A stretch of 32,791 nt of DNA. Origin: an uncultured Rhizobiaceae group bacterium (lineage in GTDB: Bacteria > Pseudomonadota > Alphaproteobacteria > Rhizobiales > Rhizobiaceae). Shown in pieces: positions 15,068-23,309 of the stretch; position 1 is the first letter of the stretch; the number at the start of each line of letters is the position of its first letter. The notes beneath the pieces were generated by a model. The model did not search any database, was not told where the DNA came from, and saw only the letters and a program-made list of their open reading frames with translations. The stretch is from NCBI GenBank assembly GCA_937944165.1, contig CALDZF010000206.1, forward strand, positions 1 to 32,791, read 5' to 3'. The position numbers were made by a program, and so were the translations under genes.

Positions 15068-17962
15068 TTAAGCTCGTTCAATTTTGCAAAGCGTTGCTTT
15101 GGTTTCTTGCATTTGGGTAACAGAGTCATACCCGTAGGTTTGAGCTGTATTGGTCGATTCACCCAAGACATAAGGATCTGCACCAGCGGGATATTTATAT
15201 CGCCTGTCTTCACCCTCTAAGTGACCACCAAAGTGGAACGGCATAAAGGCAACGCCTTTGCCCACTCGTTCCGTTATCATGGCCATTACTTTTACCTTGG
15301 CGCCTTCAGGACCTTCAACCCAACATTGTTCTCCATTACGGATTCCCAAATCATTGGCGTCAGCTGTATTTATTTCAACAAACATATCTTGCTGTAATTC
15401 AGCCAACCATGGGTTTGATCGTGTCTCATCACCACCACCCTCATATTCAACCAAACGGCCGGATGTGAGAATAATTGGATAATCCTTTGAAAAATCATTT
15501 TTCTGGATAGAGGCATATGCAGTTGGAAGACGGTAGAATTTCTTGTCTTCATAAGTTGCATATTTATCAAGAAGATCACGACGCGGCGTATAAAGTGGCT
15601 CACGGTGCAGTGGCACAGGGTCAGGAAAGTTCCATACAACCGTACGAGCCTTCGCATTACCAAATGGCGCACAACCATGTTTGATTGCCACACGTTGAAT
15701 ACCACCAGAAAGATCTGTCTTCCAGTTTGTATTCTCACCTGCAACAGCATCAATTGCAGCCTTTTCTTCAGATGAAAGATCTTTATCCCAGCCAAGCGAT
15801 GTTAACATCGCCATGGTAAATTCAGGATAACCGTCTTCAATCTCAGATCCTTCAGACCATGAACCTTCTGCTAGCAGATTTTCACCGTCTTTTTCCACAC
15901 CAAATCTTGCACGGAAAGTAAGTCCCCCCTCACCTACAGGTTTTGATGGATCATAGAGGATTGGCGTACCAGGGTGTTTCATTTCTGGTGTACCCCAACA
16001 TGGCCAAGGCATGCCGTAATACTCACCATCAAGTGGTCCGCCAACAGCCTGCAAAGTCGTTTTATCAAAGGTATGTTGATGCGCCATATGCATACGTAGA
16101 CGCTCAGGAGACTGACCTGTATAACCAATAGTCCACATGCCCTTGTTAAACTCACGTGTAATATCTTCGATCAAAGGCTCGTCATTCTCAACCTTGATGT
16201 TTTTGAAGAGTTCATCCGCAAAGCCCAATTTATTTGCAAGCTTATATGCAATTGTATGGTCAGGCAGTGATTCAAACAATGGCTCAACCACTTTATCACG
16301 CCACTGGATTGAACGGTTGGAAGCCGTTACTGAACCATATGTCTCAAACTGCGTACATGCCGGCAATAAATAAACGCCATCTGTACGGTCTGAAAGAATT
16401 GCAGAAACAGTTGGATATGGATCAATCACAACCATAAGGTCAAGTTTTTCCATTGCTGTTTTCATTTCTTTCATACGGGTTTGAGAATTTGGAGCATGGC
16501 CCCAGAAAACCATACCACGTACCTTGTTTGGATTATCCATATTCTCGACATCTTCAAGAACACCGTCGATCCAGCGAGAAACCGGAATACCCGTTAGGTT
16601 CATCAGATTTTTCTCTTTACCATCAGCCCCCGTTTCTTTTGCAAAACGGCCTTTCAGATAATCAATGTCTGTATCCCAAACACGAGCCCAGTGCGCCCAT
16701 GAACCATCTTTCAGGCCATAGTACCCAGGAAGTGTGTGTGAAAGAACACCAAGATCTGTTGCACCTTGAACATTGTCGTGGCCTCGGAAAATATTTGTTC
16801 CACCACCGGCTCTACCCATGTTACCTAGTGCAAGTTGAAGCACACAATATGCACGTGTATTATTGTTACCATTCGTGTGCTGAGTACCACCCATACACCA
16901 GATAACAGTACCAGGACGGTTTTGTGCCATAGTCCGGGCAACCCGCTTTAATTGAGAACCAGGAACACCAGCAACGCGTTCAACTTCTTCGGGGTTCCAT
17001 TTGGCAACTTCAACCTTGATTTGATCCATACCCCAGACACGCTGGCGAATGTATTCTTTATCTTCCCAACCATTTTCAAAGATATGCCATAAAATACCCC
17101 AGATTAAAGCAACGTCTGTACCAGGGCGAAAACGAACATATTCATCAGCATGAGCTGCAGTACGTGTAAAACGCGGATCACAAACAATCATGGGTGCGTT
17201 ATTTTCTTCTTTAGCCTTTAAGAGGTGAAGAAGTGAAACCGGGTGCGCCTCTGCAGGGTTACCACCAATCACGAAGATTGCTTTAGAGTTATGAATGTCA
17301 TTATACGAGTTCGTCATCGCACCATAGCCCCAAGTGTTTGCAACACCGGCTACTGTGGTTGAGTGACAAATACGCGCTTGGTGGTCAACGTTGTTTGTAC
17401 CCCAATAAGCAGCAAACTTACGAACCAGATACGCCTGCTCATTGTTATGTTTCGCAGAACCAAGCCAGTAGACAGAATCAGGACCAGACTCATCGCGAAT
17501 TTTCAACATGGAGTCGCCAACTTCATTGATGGCATCATCCCATGAAAGCTTTACCCACTTGCCATCAGCAAGTTTCATTGGGTACTTCAAGCGACGTTCA
17601 CCATGCGCATGCTCACGAACAGCAGCGCCTTTGGCACAATGTGCACCAAGATTAAATGGTGAATCAAAAGCCGGCTCCTGGCCAATCCAAACACCGTCTG
17701 ATACCTCGGCTAAAACCGTACAACCGACAGAACAATGAGTACATACTGATTTAATAACATCAATTTTTCCGTTTCCTGCACCAGCAGCAACTGCCTTTGT
17801 AGCAGTGCCTGTGGTTAGGGCACCAGCGGCGGCAATACCACCTACAGCCAAACCTGAATTCTTTAAGAAATCACGACGGTTAACCGTTGTACCCGAAACT
17901 GAAGCGGTGGTTGATGACAGTTGGGGGCGTCTCGCAACCCCTCCTACCTTCTTCCTTAGCAT
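15068..17962 (-). CDS. fdhA: Formate dehydrogenase, catalytic (alpha) subunit, Mo/W-bis-pterin
   Basis: 964 residues. A Tat signal (NRRDFLK, residues 28-34, and a following hydrophobic stretch) shows periplasmic export. C74, C77, C81 and C109 bind one 4Fe-4S cluster. The metal ligand is C199 followed by H200 (codons TGT CAC at 17363-17368), so this is the cysteine form and no selenocysteine machinery is needed. The C-terminal dinucleotide-binding domain is complete (ILTSGRLVEYEGGG, and VAFMPFHFGG). GGAGG lies seven bases before the ATG. The companion small Tat-signal gene, TorD-like chaperone, iron-sulfur subunit and cytochrome subunit are all adjacent. Tungsten rather than molybdenum is suggested only by the TupABC importer nearby. 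Confidence 0.96.
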   Translation of the reverse strand: MLRKKVGGVARRPQLSSTTASVSGTTVNRRDFLKNSGLAVGGIAAAGALTTGTATKAVAAGAGNGKIDVIKSVCTHCSVGCTVLAEVSDGVWIGQEPAFDSPFNLGAHCAKGAAVREHAHGERRLKYPMKLADGKWVKLSWDDAINEVGDSMLKIRDESGPDSVYWLGSAKHNNEQAYLVRKFAAYWGTNNVDHQARICHSTTVAGVANTWGYGAMTNSYNDIHNSKAIFVIGGNPAEAHPVSLLHLLKAKEENNAPMIVCDPRFTRTAAHADEYVRFRPGTDVALIWGILWHIFENGWEDKEYIRQRVWGMDQIKVEVAKWNPEEVERVAGVPGSQLKRVARTMAQNRPGTVIWCMGGTQHTNGNNNTRAYCVLQLALGNMGRAGGGTNIFRGHDNVQGATDLGVLSHTLPGYYGLKDGSWAHWARVWDTDIDYLKGRFAKETGADGKEKNLMNLTGIPVSRWIDGVLEDVENMDNPNKVRGMVFWGHAPNSQTRMKEMKTAMEKLDLMVVIDPYPTVSAILSDRTDGVYLLPACTQFETYGSVTASNRSIQWRDKVVEPLFESLPDHTIAYKLANKLGFADELFKNIKVENDEPLIEDITREFNKGMWTIGYTGQSPERLRMHMAHQHTFDKTTLQAVGGPLDGEYYGMPWPCWGTPEMKHPGTPILYDPSKPVGEGGLTFRARFGVEKDGENLLAEGSWSEGSEIEDGYPEFTMAMLTSLGWDKDLSSEEKAAIDAVAGENTNWKTDLSGGIQRVAIKHGCAPFGNAKARTVVWNFPDPVPLHREPLYTPRRDLLDKYATYEDKKFYRLPTAYASIQKNDFSKDYPIILTSGRLVEYEGGGDETRSNPWLAELQQDMFVEINTADANDLGIRNGEQCWVEGPEGAKVKVMAMITERVGKGVAFMPFHFGGHLEGEDRRYKYPAGADPYVLGESTNTAQTYGYDSVTQMQETKATLCKIERA

Positions 17963-18040
17963 TTCATTTCCTCCAATATGCCTTCAATTTAAACAAAGGC
18001 TTTTTCAAATAACGCCCAACTCAAAACCTTTTGGCGAGTT

Positions 18041-18066
18041 AATTCGCAGATCAAGCCTGCGAGAAT
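18041..18066. repeat. Hairpin between the small Tat protein gene and fdhA
   Basis: Inverted repeat with arms TCGCAG (18044-18049) and CTGCGA (18057-18062), extended by AATT on both sides with one unpaired base. It has no long T-run on the minus strand, so an mRNA-stability or processing hairpin is more likely than a terminator. Confidence 0.4.
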
Positions 18067-18074
18067 TTATAATT

Positions 18075-18272
18075 CTAGAACTTCGCAGAATCATAATAGG
18101 TTTTGACATGCGCAGTTTCGCGGTAGCCAGAACCCTTTATTTCCTCAACTTCGGAAGCTTGAGCAGCACCGCCTGCAACTATTGTTGCGCCAGTCATTAC
18201 TGTTCCTAGACTTGCAAGTTTAAGGAAATCACGCCTGTCCGTGGCGTTCTTTTCTTTTTTGCTATCGACCAT
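18075..18272 (-). CDS. Formate dehydrogenase region Tat-signal protein (TIGR02811 type)
   Basis: 65 residues from ATG 18272, chosen over an upstream start because GGAGG lies five bases before it. Almost the whole protein is a Tat signal (DRRDFLKLASLGTVMTGATIVAGG) plus a short tail (SGYRETAHVKTYYDSAKF) typical of the small Tat-target family found just before fdhA. Its role is unknown; family knowledge suggests an FDH-assembly or export helper. It lies 112 bp upstream of fdhA, in the same direction. Confidence 0.88.
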   Translation of the reverse strand: MVDSKKEKNATDRRDFLKLASLGTVMTGATIVAGGAAQASEVEEIKGSGYRETAHVKTYYDSAKF

Positions 18273-18334
18273 ATGGCCCTCCAATTCTCTGTCCCTCCAT
18301 GATGTTAAACTCACATGGTATAAATTTAACATTC

Positions 18335-18358
18335 GGCACGATGACAGGAAATCGTACC
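18335..18358. promoter_or_regulatory. Imperfect inverted repeat upstream of the Tat-signal gene
   Basis: Arms GGCACGAT and ATCGTACC (8 bp, one mismatch) around an 8-nt centre, in the 89-bp interval between the torD terminator and the small Tat gene. Position suggests an operator or promoter element for the fdh structural genes; no binding protein can be named. Confidence 0.35.
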
Positions 18359-18361
18359 TAT

Positions 18362-18393
18362 AAAAAAAACGCTCACTCCATGGAGTAAGCGTT
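18362..18393 (-). terminator. Rho-independent terminator overlapping the 3' end of the torD-like gene
   Basis: On the minus strand, AACGCTTACTCC and GGAGTGAGCGTT form a stem of about 12 bp (one non-Watson-Crick pair, small loop), followed directly by TTTTTTTT. The stem includes the last codons and stop of the TorD-like gene, ending that transcript about 90 bp upstream of the small Tat gene, which then needs its own promoter. Confidence 0.85.
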
Positions 18394-18975
18394 TGTTTCT
18401 ATTTCTATAAACAGTCTGCCTATTGCACCGACTGGTTGATAAAACTTACTGAGTTGAGCAGCTTCCAGATCTTTAAAGAAGTGCACCGCCCAAGGCTCTA
18501 TATGTTGGGTATAGAACTCCCTTTGGGTTTCCATATTTGCGGGAGTACCGTACCTCCCAATAATAAGACCAGCCATCATTTCAAAAAGCGATCCTATGTG
18601 ATCTTCAGGTTCTTTAACAGCTTCATTGCGCTCAATGCCTAACTCACGCATGGAATTGCGAAGCTTGGCTAAAGGCTTTTCATTTAAAAAACCTGTTAGG
18701 TAATAAGAGCCATAAGGCAAAAGTTCACCACGTCCCATACCAATGAAAAGAGCGTTATATTCTTCAAGTACCGTTGCTTCATCAGTAGAAGCGGCCAGCT
18801 TTGACAATGCTTTAAAGGCATTGCCCATATCAGTATCATCCCCTTCTAGGGATTTTAAATCATTCAATATATCTTTGGATGGAGATTTGAATAAAACATT
18901 GCCAATCAATGCGTAAAGATTTGCACGCATTTCATCTTCAGCACTAATAGTTATTTCATTAGCCTTTACTGACAA
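18373..18975 (-). CDS. TorD/DmsD-family molybdoenzyme maturation chaperone
   Basis: 200 residues. TTG 18975 is preferred because AGGAGA lies six bases upstream; the frame is open to a TTG at 18990, which would contain the ribosome site. It is an all-helical cytosolic protein with the family motifs EYNALFIGMGRGELLPYGSYYLTG and EPEDHIGSLFEMMAGLI (the E-P-x-DH block). Such chaperones bind Tat signal peptides of molybdo/tungsto-oxidoreductases before export; the adjacent FDH subunit and small Tat protein are the probable clients. A terminator at its end separates it from the fdh transcript. Confidence 0.9.
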   Translation of the reverse strand: MSVKANEITISAEDEMRANLYALIGNVLFKSPSKDILNDLKSLEGDDTDMGNAFKALSKLAASTDEATVLEEYNALFIGMGRGELLPYGSYYLTGFLNEKPLAKLRNSMRELGIERNEAVKEPEDHIGSLFEMMAGLIIGRYGTPANMETQREFYTQHIEPWAVHFFKDLEAAQLSKFYQPVGAIGRLFIEIETNAYSME

Positions 18976-19081
18976 ACTGTATCTCCTCAATTCAGAGTTA
19001 ATACCATGAATCCTAACCTGTCAATCAAAACCAGCACCTTTCAAGTATAAGTCATAAAACACAAAAACTAATGCCCTAAAG

Positions 19082-19534
19082 TCACTTTACCTCTGCTGGA
19101 TTGAGTTGAATTACACGTAAATTCAATAACATAGCGACACCCAGCCAACAAAGGTAAGGTAAAAATAAAATAGCAGCGAGCTGTGATACGGAATAAGTAA
19201 CAAAAACAAACGCCACGACTAAAATTATCAACAGAGCGATATTTATCAGCGCAGCGCGCATCTTTTTTATACCAAAGAATATATATGACCACATACCATT
19301 AGTAATAAGCTGCAGTCCCCAAAGAACAATAGAAAAGTGTGCGCCAAGCTCCCAGACAAGCCATCCTGCATACGCAATCATGCAATAAAGCAACGTCCAA
19401 ACAACAGGAAACACCCAATTAGGCGGTGTCCAACTTGGCTTGTTTAAAGAAAAGTACCATTCGCCGGGCTTGAAAATACTGCCAGTTGCCGCCGCTACGA
19501 CAACTATAAGAGTGATAATAATCCCGGATAACAT
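19082..19534 (-). CDS. tspO: TspO/MBR family membrane protein
   Basis: 150 residues with five hydrophobic helices. The family block LNKPSWTPPNWVFPVVWTLLYCMIAYAGWLVWE (residues about 30-62) is near-canonical, including the W..PP.W.FP..WT.LY motif of the tetrapyrrole-binding translocator protein family; N/W-rich NGMWSYIFFGIKK follows. TspO proteins bind porphyrins and affect haem or stress physiology. It lies 18 bp after the CoxG-like gene, likely co-transcribed. A haem link to the cytochrome-rich FDH locus next door is possible but unproven. Confidence 0.93.
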   Translation of the reverse strand: MLSGIIITLIVVVAAATGSIFKPGEWYFSLNKPSWTPPNWVFPVVWTLLYCMIAYAGWLVWELGAHFSIVLWGLQLITNGMWSYIFFGIKKMRAALINIALLIILVVAFVFVTYSVSQLAAILFLPYLCWLGVAMLLNLRVIQLNPAEVK

Positions 19535-19552
19535 TTCAAACTTTCAAAAAGA

Positions 19553-19999
19553 TTAGTTTTGCTCGTTGATAACTTCTGCAAATTTTTCAAAAAACTTACC
19601 AGCCAGTTTTTTTGAGGTACTTGTAACCAAACGACTACCAAGTTGAGCAATTTTACCGCCAACATCCGCCTTGGCCGTATATCTTAAAATGGTTTCATCC
19701 CCATCTTCAATGAGTATAACTTCTGCCCCCCCTTTTGCAAAACCAGCGATACCACCACTGCCTTCACCCTCAAGCGAGAATTTTTCAGGTACATTAATCG
19801 GATTAAGAGTAACATTGCCAGAAAATTTTGCCTTTACGGGCCCAATCTTCAAAACAACCTTTGCTTCAAGCTGCGTATCAGAATGTTTTGTAAGCTCTTC
19901 ACACCCAGGAATACATTGCTTTAAAATTTCAGGATCATTCAAACCCTCATAAACTTCTACGCGTGAGGCTAAAATCCGAACTTCGTCTTCTAATTCCAT
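19553..19999 (-). CDS. CoxG-like SRPBCC protein
   Basis: 148 residues with AGGGA six bases before ATG 19999. The N-terminus (RVEVYEGLNDPEILKQCIPGCEEL) and the later glycine-rich GEGSGGIAGFAKGGAEV block are the CO dehydrogenase subunit G signature (SRPBCC/START-like hydrophobic pocket fold). In CO oxidisers CoxG anchors CO dehydrogenase to the membrane, but no coxSML genes are visible, and the C-terminus ends without an anchor helix. So it is an orphan family member with a possible ligand-carrying or membrane-recruitment role. Confidence 0.85.
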   Translation of the reverse strand: MELEDEVRILASRVEVYEGLNDPEILKQCIPGCEELTKHSDTQLEAKVVLKIGPVKAKFSGNVTLNPINVPEKFSLEGEGSGGIAGFAKGGAEVILIEDGDETILRYTAKADVGGKIAQLGSRLVTSTSKKLAGKFFEKFAEVINEQN

Positions 20000-20174
20000 A
20001 ACTTATCCCTTTTATATGAATCAAACTGACAAGAACCATTTAGATGTTGATAGAGTTAGAACACATGCGATTCAAGTAGGACTTTTAGTCAGTGCAGAAA
20101 TAAGTCTTGCCTATGGACTTTTGCAAAAATTCATCTATTTCCATGTTTTAACAAATACATTTTCAAAGCTTAAC

Positions 20175-20693
20175 ATGAACAAGCAATCACAACCTGATAC
20201 AAAACTCGACCTCAGAGAAGACTTTCTTGCTGGCATGCGCTATGTTGCAAATAGTGTAACAGTTGTAACAACAAATGGCGTAGCAGGCATATCAGGCGTA
20301 ACTGTGAGTGCATTTTCATCTGTTTCAGCAGACCCACCTACTGTTCTTGTATGTTTGAATTCAGCTAGCAGCACACTTGAAGCATTACAGGCAAACAAAG
20401 ACTTCTGCGTAAACGTATTGCCCGAAGGCGCCAAACATATTGCAGAGCGCTTTGCTGGCTTCCATGACACAGCAATCAGTGACCGTTTCGAGGGGATTGA
20501 TCTGACAGACTCAAAGGGGCCTTCTCCAGTAATTTCTGGTGCTACTGCATTTATATGCAAGCTTGGCGAAACACTATCATCAGGAAGCCACGTAATTTGT
20601 ATTGGCCACATCGTGGAAACACATGCAGGCAATTTTACACCACTTATCTATATGGATAGAAAATTCAAACGCATTTCAGACATAGAAGGTTAA
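20175..20693 (+). CDS. Flavin reductase-like FMN-binding protein
   Basis: 172 residues from ATG 20175. The frame is open 53 codons further upstream (to 20016), but that stretch does not resemble the family and the family usually begins close to the REDFLAGMRYVANSVTVVTT segment seen here. The block GVTVSAFSSVSADPPTVLVCLN is the flavin-binding core of the HpaC/flavin reductase domain, and FCVNVLPEGAKHIAERFAG follows. Such enzymes use NAD(P)H to reduce FMN or FAD for a partner monooxygenase; none is adjacent. Ribosome site weak, so the start is uncertain. It converges on the TauE gene. Confidence 0.86.
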   Translation: MNKQSQPDTKLDLREDFLAGMRYVANSVTVVTTNGVAGISGVTVSAFSSVSADPPTVLVCLNSASSTLEALQANKDFCVNVLPEGAKHIAERFAGFHDTAISDRFEGIDLTDSKGPSPVISGATAFICKLGETLSSGSHVICIGHIVETHAGNFTPLIYMDRKFKRISDIEG

Positions 20694-20702
20694 GTACAGA
20701 GC

Positions 20703-21461
20703 CTAAGCACTTTGTAAGCTTCGCAAAATAAATACACACCCAATTATAAACAACGCGAACAGAATCAATTTTCGAAAAGCTGCATTGGGAACACGTTCGC
20801 CAATAAGATTACCCATCCACATTCCGACAAAACACGGAACCAGCGCTAACATACCAATTATAATATTGTTCTGATTTAACAATCCAGCAAACCAAAAGCC
20901 TGAATTAATTAAAAATCCAGAAACAATAAACAACAAGGCAATAGCGGAGCGAAACGCTTGCCTATCCACTCCGATACCAACCAGATACATGATAAAAAAT
21001 GGCCCGTTTATGGTAGTAAGACTGCCAATTAAGCCAGCCACAAATCCAGCGATTAATCCAATTAAGTTCTGCTTGCCCGCAGCAATTTTGACAGAATATC
21101 CAGATAAGCTATAAATTGAAAACCCTATTAAGGTCGCTCCTAAAAGAAGCAAATGAGAATTACCTTCCAAACGGCTTAAATACCAAGCACCTATTGCAAC
21201 AGAAGGAATTAAAGCCAGCAAAACTGTCCAGGTAGAATTAAACGCCTTACGAACACCTCCAGAAGCAATTAACTGCCCAACATTAGTAGCAGGCTGAACC
21301 AGAGCAGATAGCACAATTGCAAGTTCAAGTGACACAATGAACGGCAATAATGACATTGTAATAAGCGGCAGGCCAAAACCTAAAACACCTTTTACACTTC
21401 CCGCTAAAAAGAAAATTACAAAAACGCCTATCAGCGTATCTATTTCAAGGCCAAATATCAT
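20703..21461 (-). CDS. TauE/SafE family membrane transporter
   Basis: 252 residues, eight or so hydrophobic helices, with the duplicated family motif: SVKGVLGFGLPLITMSLL near the N-terminus and GLIGSLTTINGPFFIMYL about residue 145. These permeases export sulfite, sulfoacetate or other anions. The start overlaps the MFS stop by 4 nt (ATGA), so the two are one unit. Substrate not inferable. Confidence 0.9.
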   Translation of the reverse strand: MIFGLEIDTLIGVFVIFFLAGSVKGVLGFGLPLITMSLLPFIVSLELAIVLSALVQPATNVGQLIASGGVRKAFNSTWTVLLALIPSVAIGAWYLSRLEGNSHLLLLGATLIGFSIYSLSGYSVKIAAGKQNLIGLIAGFVAGLIGSLTTINGPFFIMYLVGIGVDRQAFRSAIALLFIVSGFLINSGFWFAGLLNQNNIIIGMLALVPCFVGMWMGNLIGERVPNAAFRKLILFALFIIGCVFILRSLQSA

Positions 21462-22702
21462 TTTCGTTTCGCCGAGTCCCGTTTACGCTTTCTAACTATA
21501 TCTACGATGAAAAGAGACGTACGCGGGATATAATTATAAGGGCGTTGCATTTTACCCACACGACCAATGATAAAGCGCCAAACTGTATAACCAAGCAAAG
21601 CAATATGAGCCGCCATAATAAAACTAAACATCGCTTGCGGCCCATAAGCCTCTATCAGATATCCCGCGAAGGAAGGCGCTAAAACAGAACCGATTGCATA
21701 AAAGAAAATCAATGAAGCACTCATTGCAAGCATCTCATCCTGCTTGGCAAAGTCACTCGCATGAGAGGCACAAATTGAATAAATTGGCAGGGTAGCAAAG
21801 CCAAAAAGAAAACTCCCGATATAAACAAACGGTATGCCTGCAACTTGGTTTGTTATTTCAATCGAAATGGCACCACAAACCAGAATGGCAAAGACACTAA
21901 ATCCAATTAAAGTTGCCCGCCTGCTAATACGGTCAGCTATCATGCCCGCAGGAAGCTGCGCCGTAAGCCCGCCTATGATTGCAAGCGAAAGAAAGATTGC
22001 AACACCATCTTTGGACAGGCCTGATTGAGAAGCATATACAGGCGCAACCATCCTAAAAGAAGAATTGGTCACGCCCACAACAATTACCCCAAGTGCAGCC
22101 AATGGAGACAATGTATAGACAAAAAATGGCTTAAATTTTTGTGCTTTTGGCAAGGATGGCACCGTTGTTTGGGTAAGTGCCAAAGGTATTAAAGCCATGC
22201 AGGCAACAACAGCTATTAGATTATAGGAGACATAATGCGCAGGCGTAAGACCAGCAATCACAATTTGCGATAAAAGCGTACCCGTCATATCCACCATGCG
22301 GTAAATCGAAAATACAGTACCACGGTTTTCATTATTTAACTTGGACTGCAGCCAACTTTCAATAACCGTATAAGCACCCGCAACCGCGAAACCTGTAGCA
22401 ACTCGCAATATCATCCAAAACCAAGGGTGCTGGATTACCGGGTGCAATATAATAGAAATTGTGGAGACAGCTGCCATAACCGCAAAGGCACGTGCATGAC
22501 CAGAACGAATGACAATATAGGGGCTAAGCACACACCCTATAAAAAAACCTAGAAAATGTGCCGACCCCAAATAACCAATTTCAGTTGGCGAAAATCCGAG
22601 TGCAAGGCCAGACAAAGCATCAAGCGGCCCAAGCGATCCTGTTCCAATTTGAACAAAAATCACAGAAATCAGCAAAGCCGAAAGAGAAATGATAAGCCGC
22701 AC
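21458..22702 (-). CDS. Major facilitator superfamily transporter (YcaD-like)
   Basis: 414 residues with about 12 helices, starting at GTG 22702 with AAAGG eight bases upstream. The N-terminal half carries LGSAHFLGFFIGC and RVATGFAVAGAYTVIESWLQSKLNNENRG, a block typical of the YcaD-like MFS group; the second half has AGMIADRISRRATLIGF (the MFS loop motif). The C-terminal tail is basic. It is coupled to the TauE gene. Substrate unknown. Confidence 0.9.
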   Translation of the reverse strand: MRLIISLSALLISVIFVQIGTGSLGPLDALSGLALGFSPTEIGYLGSAHFLGFFIGCVLSPYIVIRSGHARAFAVMAAVSTISIILHPVIQHPWFWMILRVATGFAVAGAYTVIESWLQSKLNNENRGTVFSIYRMVDMTGTLLSQIVIAGLTPAHYVSYNLIAVVACMALIPLALTQTTVPSLPKAQKFKPFFVYTLSPLAALGVIVVGVTNSSFRMVAPVYASQSGLSKDGVAIFLSLAIIGGLTAQLPAGMIADRISRRATLIGFSVFAILVCGAISIEITNQVAGIPFVYIGSFLFGFATLPIYSICASHASDFAKQDEMLAMSASLIFFYAIGSVLAPSFAGYLIEAYGPQAMFSFIMAAHIALLGYTVWRFIIGRVGKMQRPYNYIPRTSLFIVDIVRKRKRDSAKRK

Positions 22703-22942
22703 CTAAAGAGCCTTTATCAAAAGCAAGTAATATTGAGCACAAGACTCAAAGCTTAATTGAAGTTACGCCCATAGATAAATTTTGCAAGTGCTTCTGCATA
22801 GCTTGTTTGATTAAAACTTTCCACAGACTAAATCCGTCACCATTGTAAAATGAAATAATTTCGATATATTTTTCATTATTAAAAAGCAAAACATTATTAT
22901 TTTAATTAATTTACAAAAATATATTTTAAAAGGAATTCTATA

Positions 22943-23296
22943 TTGAGAAACAATTTACTTATTACTGCATTAATTTTTTCTTCAACGATATATTCAACAC
23001 CCGCCTCTTCAATGAATCTCAGCGCTGAGGAAATATCTGCCCAAATCATTGGCGTTAATTTGAAATGGAAAAATCGTAGAGGCCGAATTGGAACAATCAA
23101 TTACAATCCAGATGGAACCTTTACTTGGCGCGCTGGAGCTAATCGAAATGGAACAGGAACTTGGAACATTAAAAACAAGAAATTTTGCACAACATTTAAC
23201 AAAACTAGCAGTTGGAAAGGCAGGCCGCAGAACTGCTATCCAATCACAATCAGAAATGGCAGGTACCGCTTAGGTTCAGTTTCATTATGGAAATAA
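22943..23296 (+). CDS. Small secreted protein, unknown function
   Basis: 117 residues starting at TTG 22943, with AAGGA eight bases upstream. A signal peptide spans about 1-23 (ending TPASS). The mature part is basic and beta-rich with repeating G-x-W/T motifs (GTINYNPDGTFTWRAGANRNGTGTWNIKNKKFCTTF), as in small lipocalin-like secreted families such as DUF995, with two cysteines (in KKFCTTF and RPQNCYP) likely to be paired. The preceding 240 bp are AT-rich. I do not firmly recognise the family. Confidence 0.65.
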   Translation: MRNNLLITALIFSSTIYSTPASSMNLSAEEISAQIIGVNLKWKNRRGRIGTINYNPDGTFTWRAGANRNGTGTWNIKNKKFCTTFNKTSSWKGRPQNCYPITIRNGRYRLGSVSLWK

Positions 23297-23309
23297 GAAA
23301 GAAAATCAG

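Noticed and set aside
17363-17368. Selenocysteine at the FDH active site
   Set aside because: The codon is TGT (Cys), not TGA, followed by CAC (His).
20016-20174. 53-codon N-terminal extension of the flavin reductase frame
   Set aside because: It resembles ordinary intergenic sequence, not the family, and the core length from ATG 20175 is normal for flavin reductases.
22745-22830. Minus-strand frame ending QTSYAEALAKFIYGRNFN, possibly a gene remnant
   Set aside because: Only about 23 residues from a possible GTG with no ribosome site, and no recognisable family; the frame is closed just upstream.
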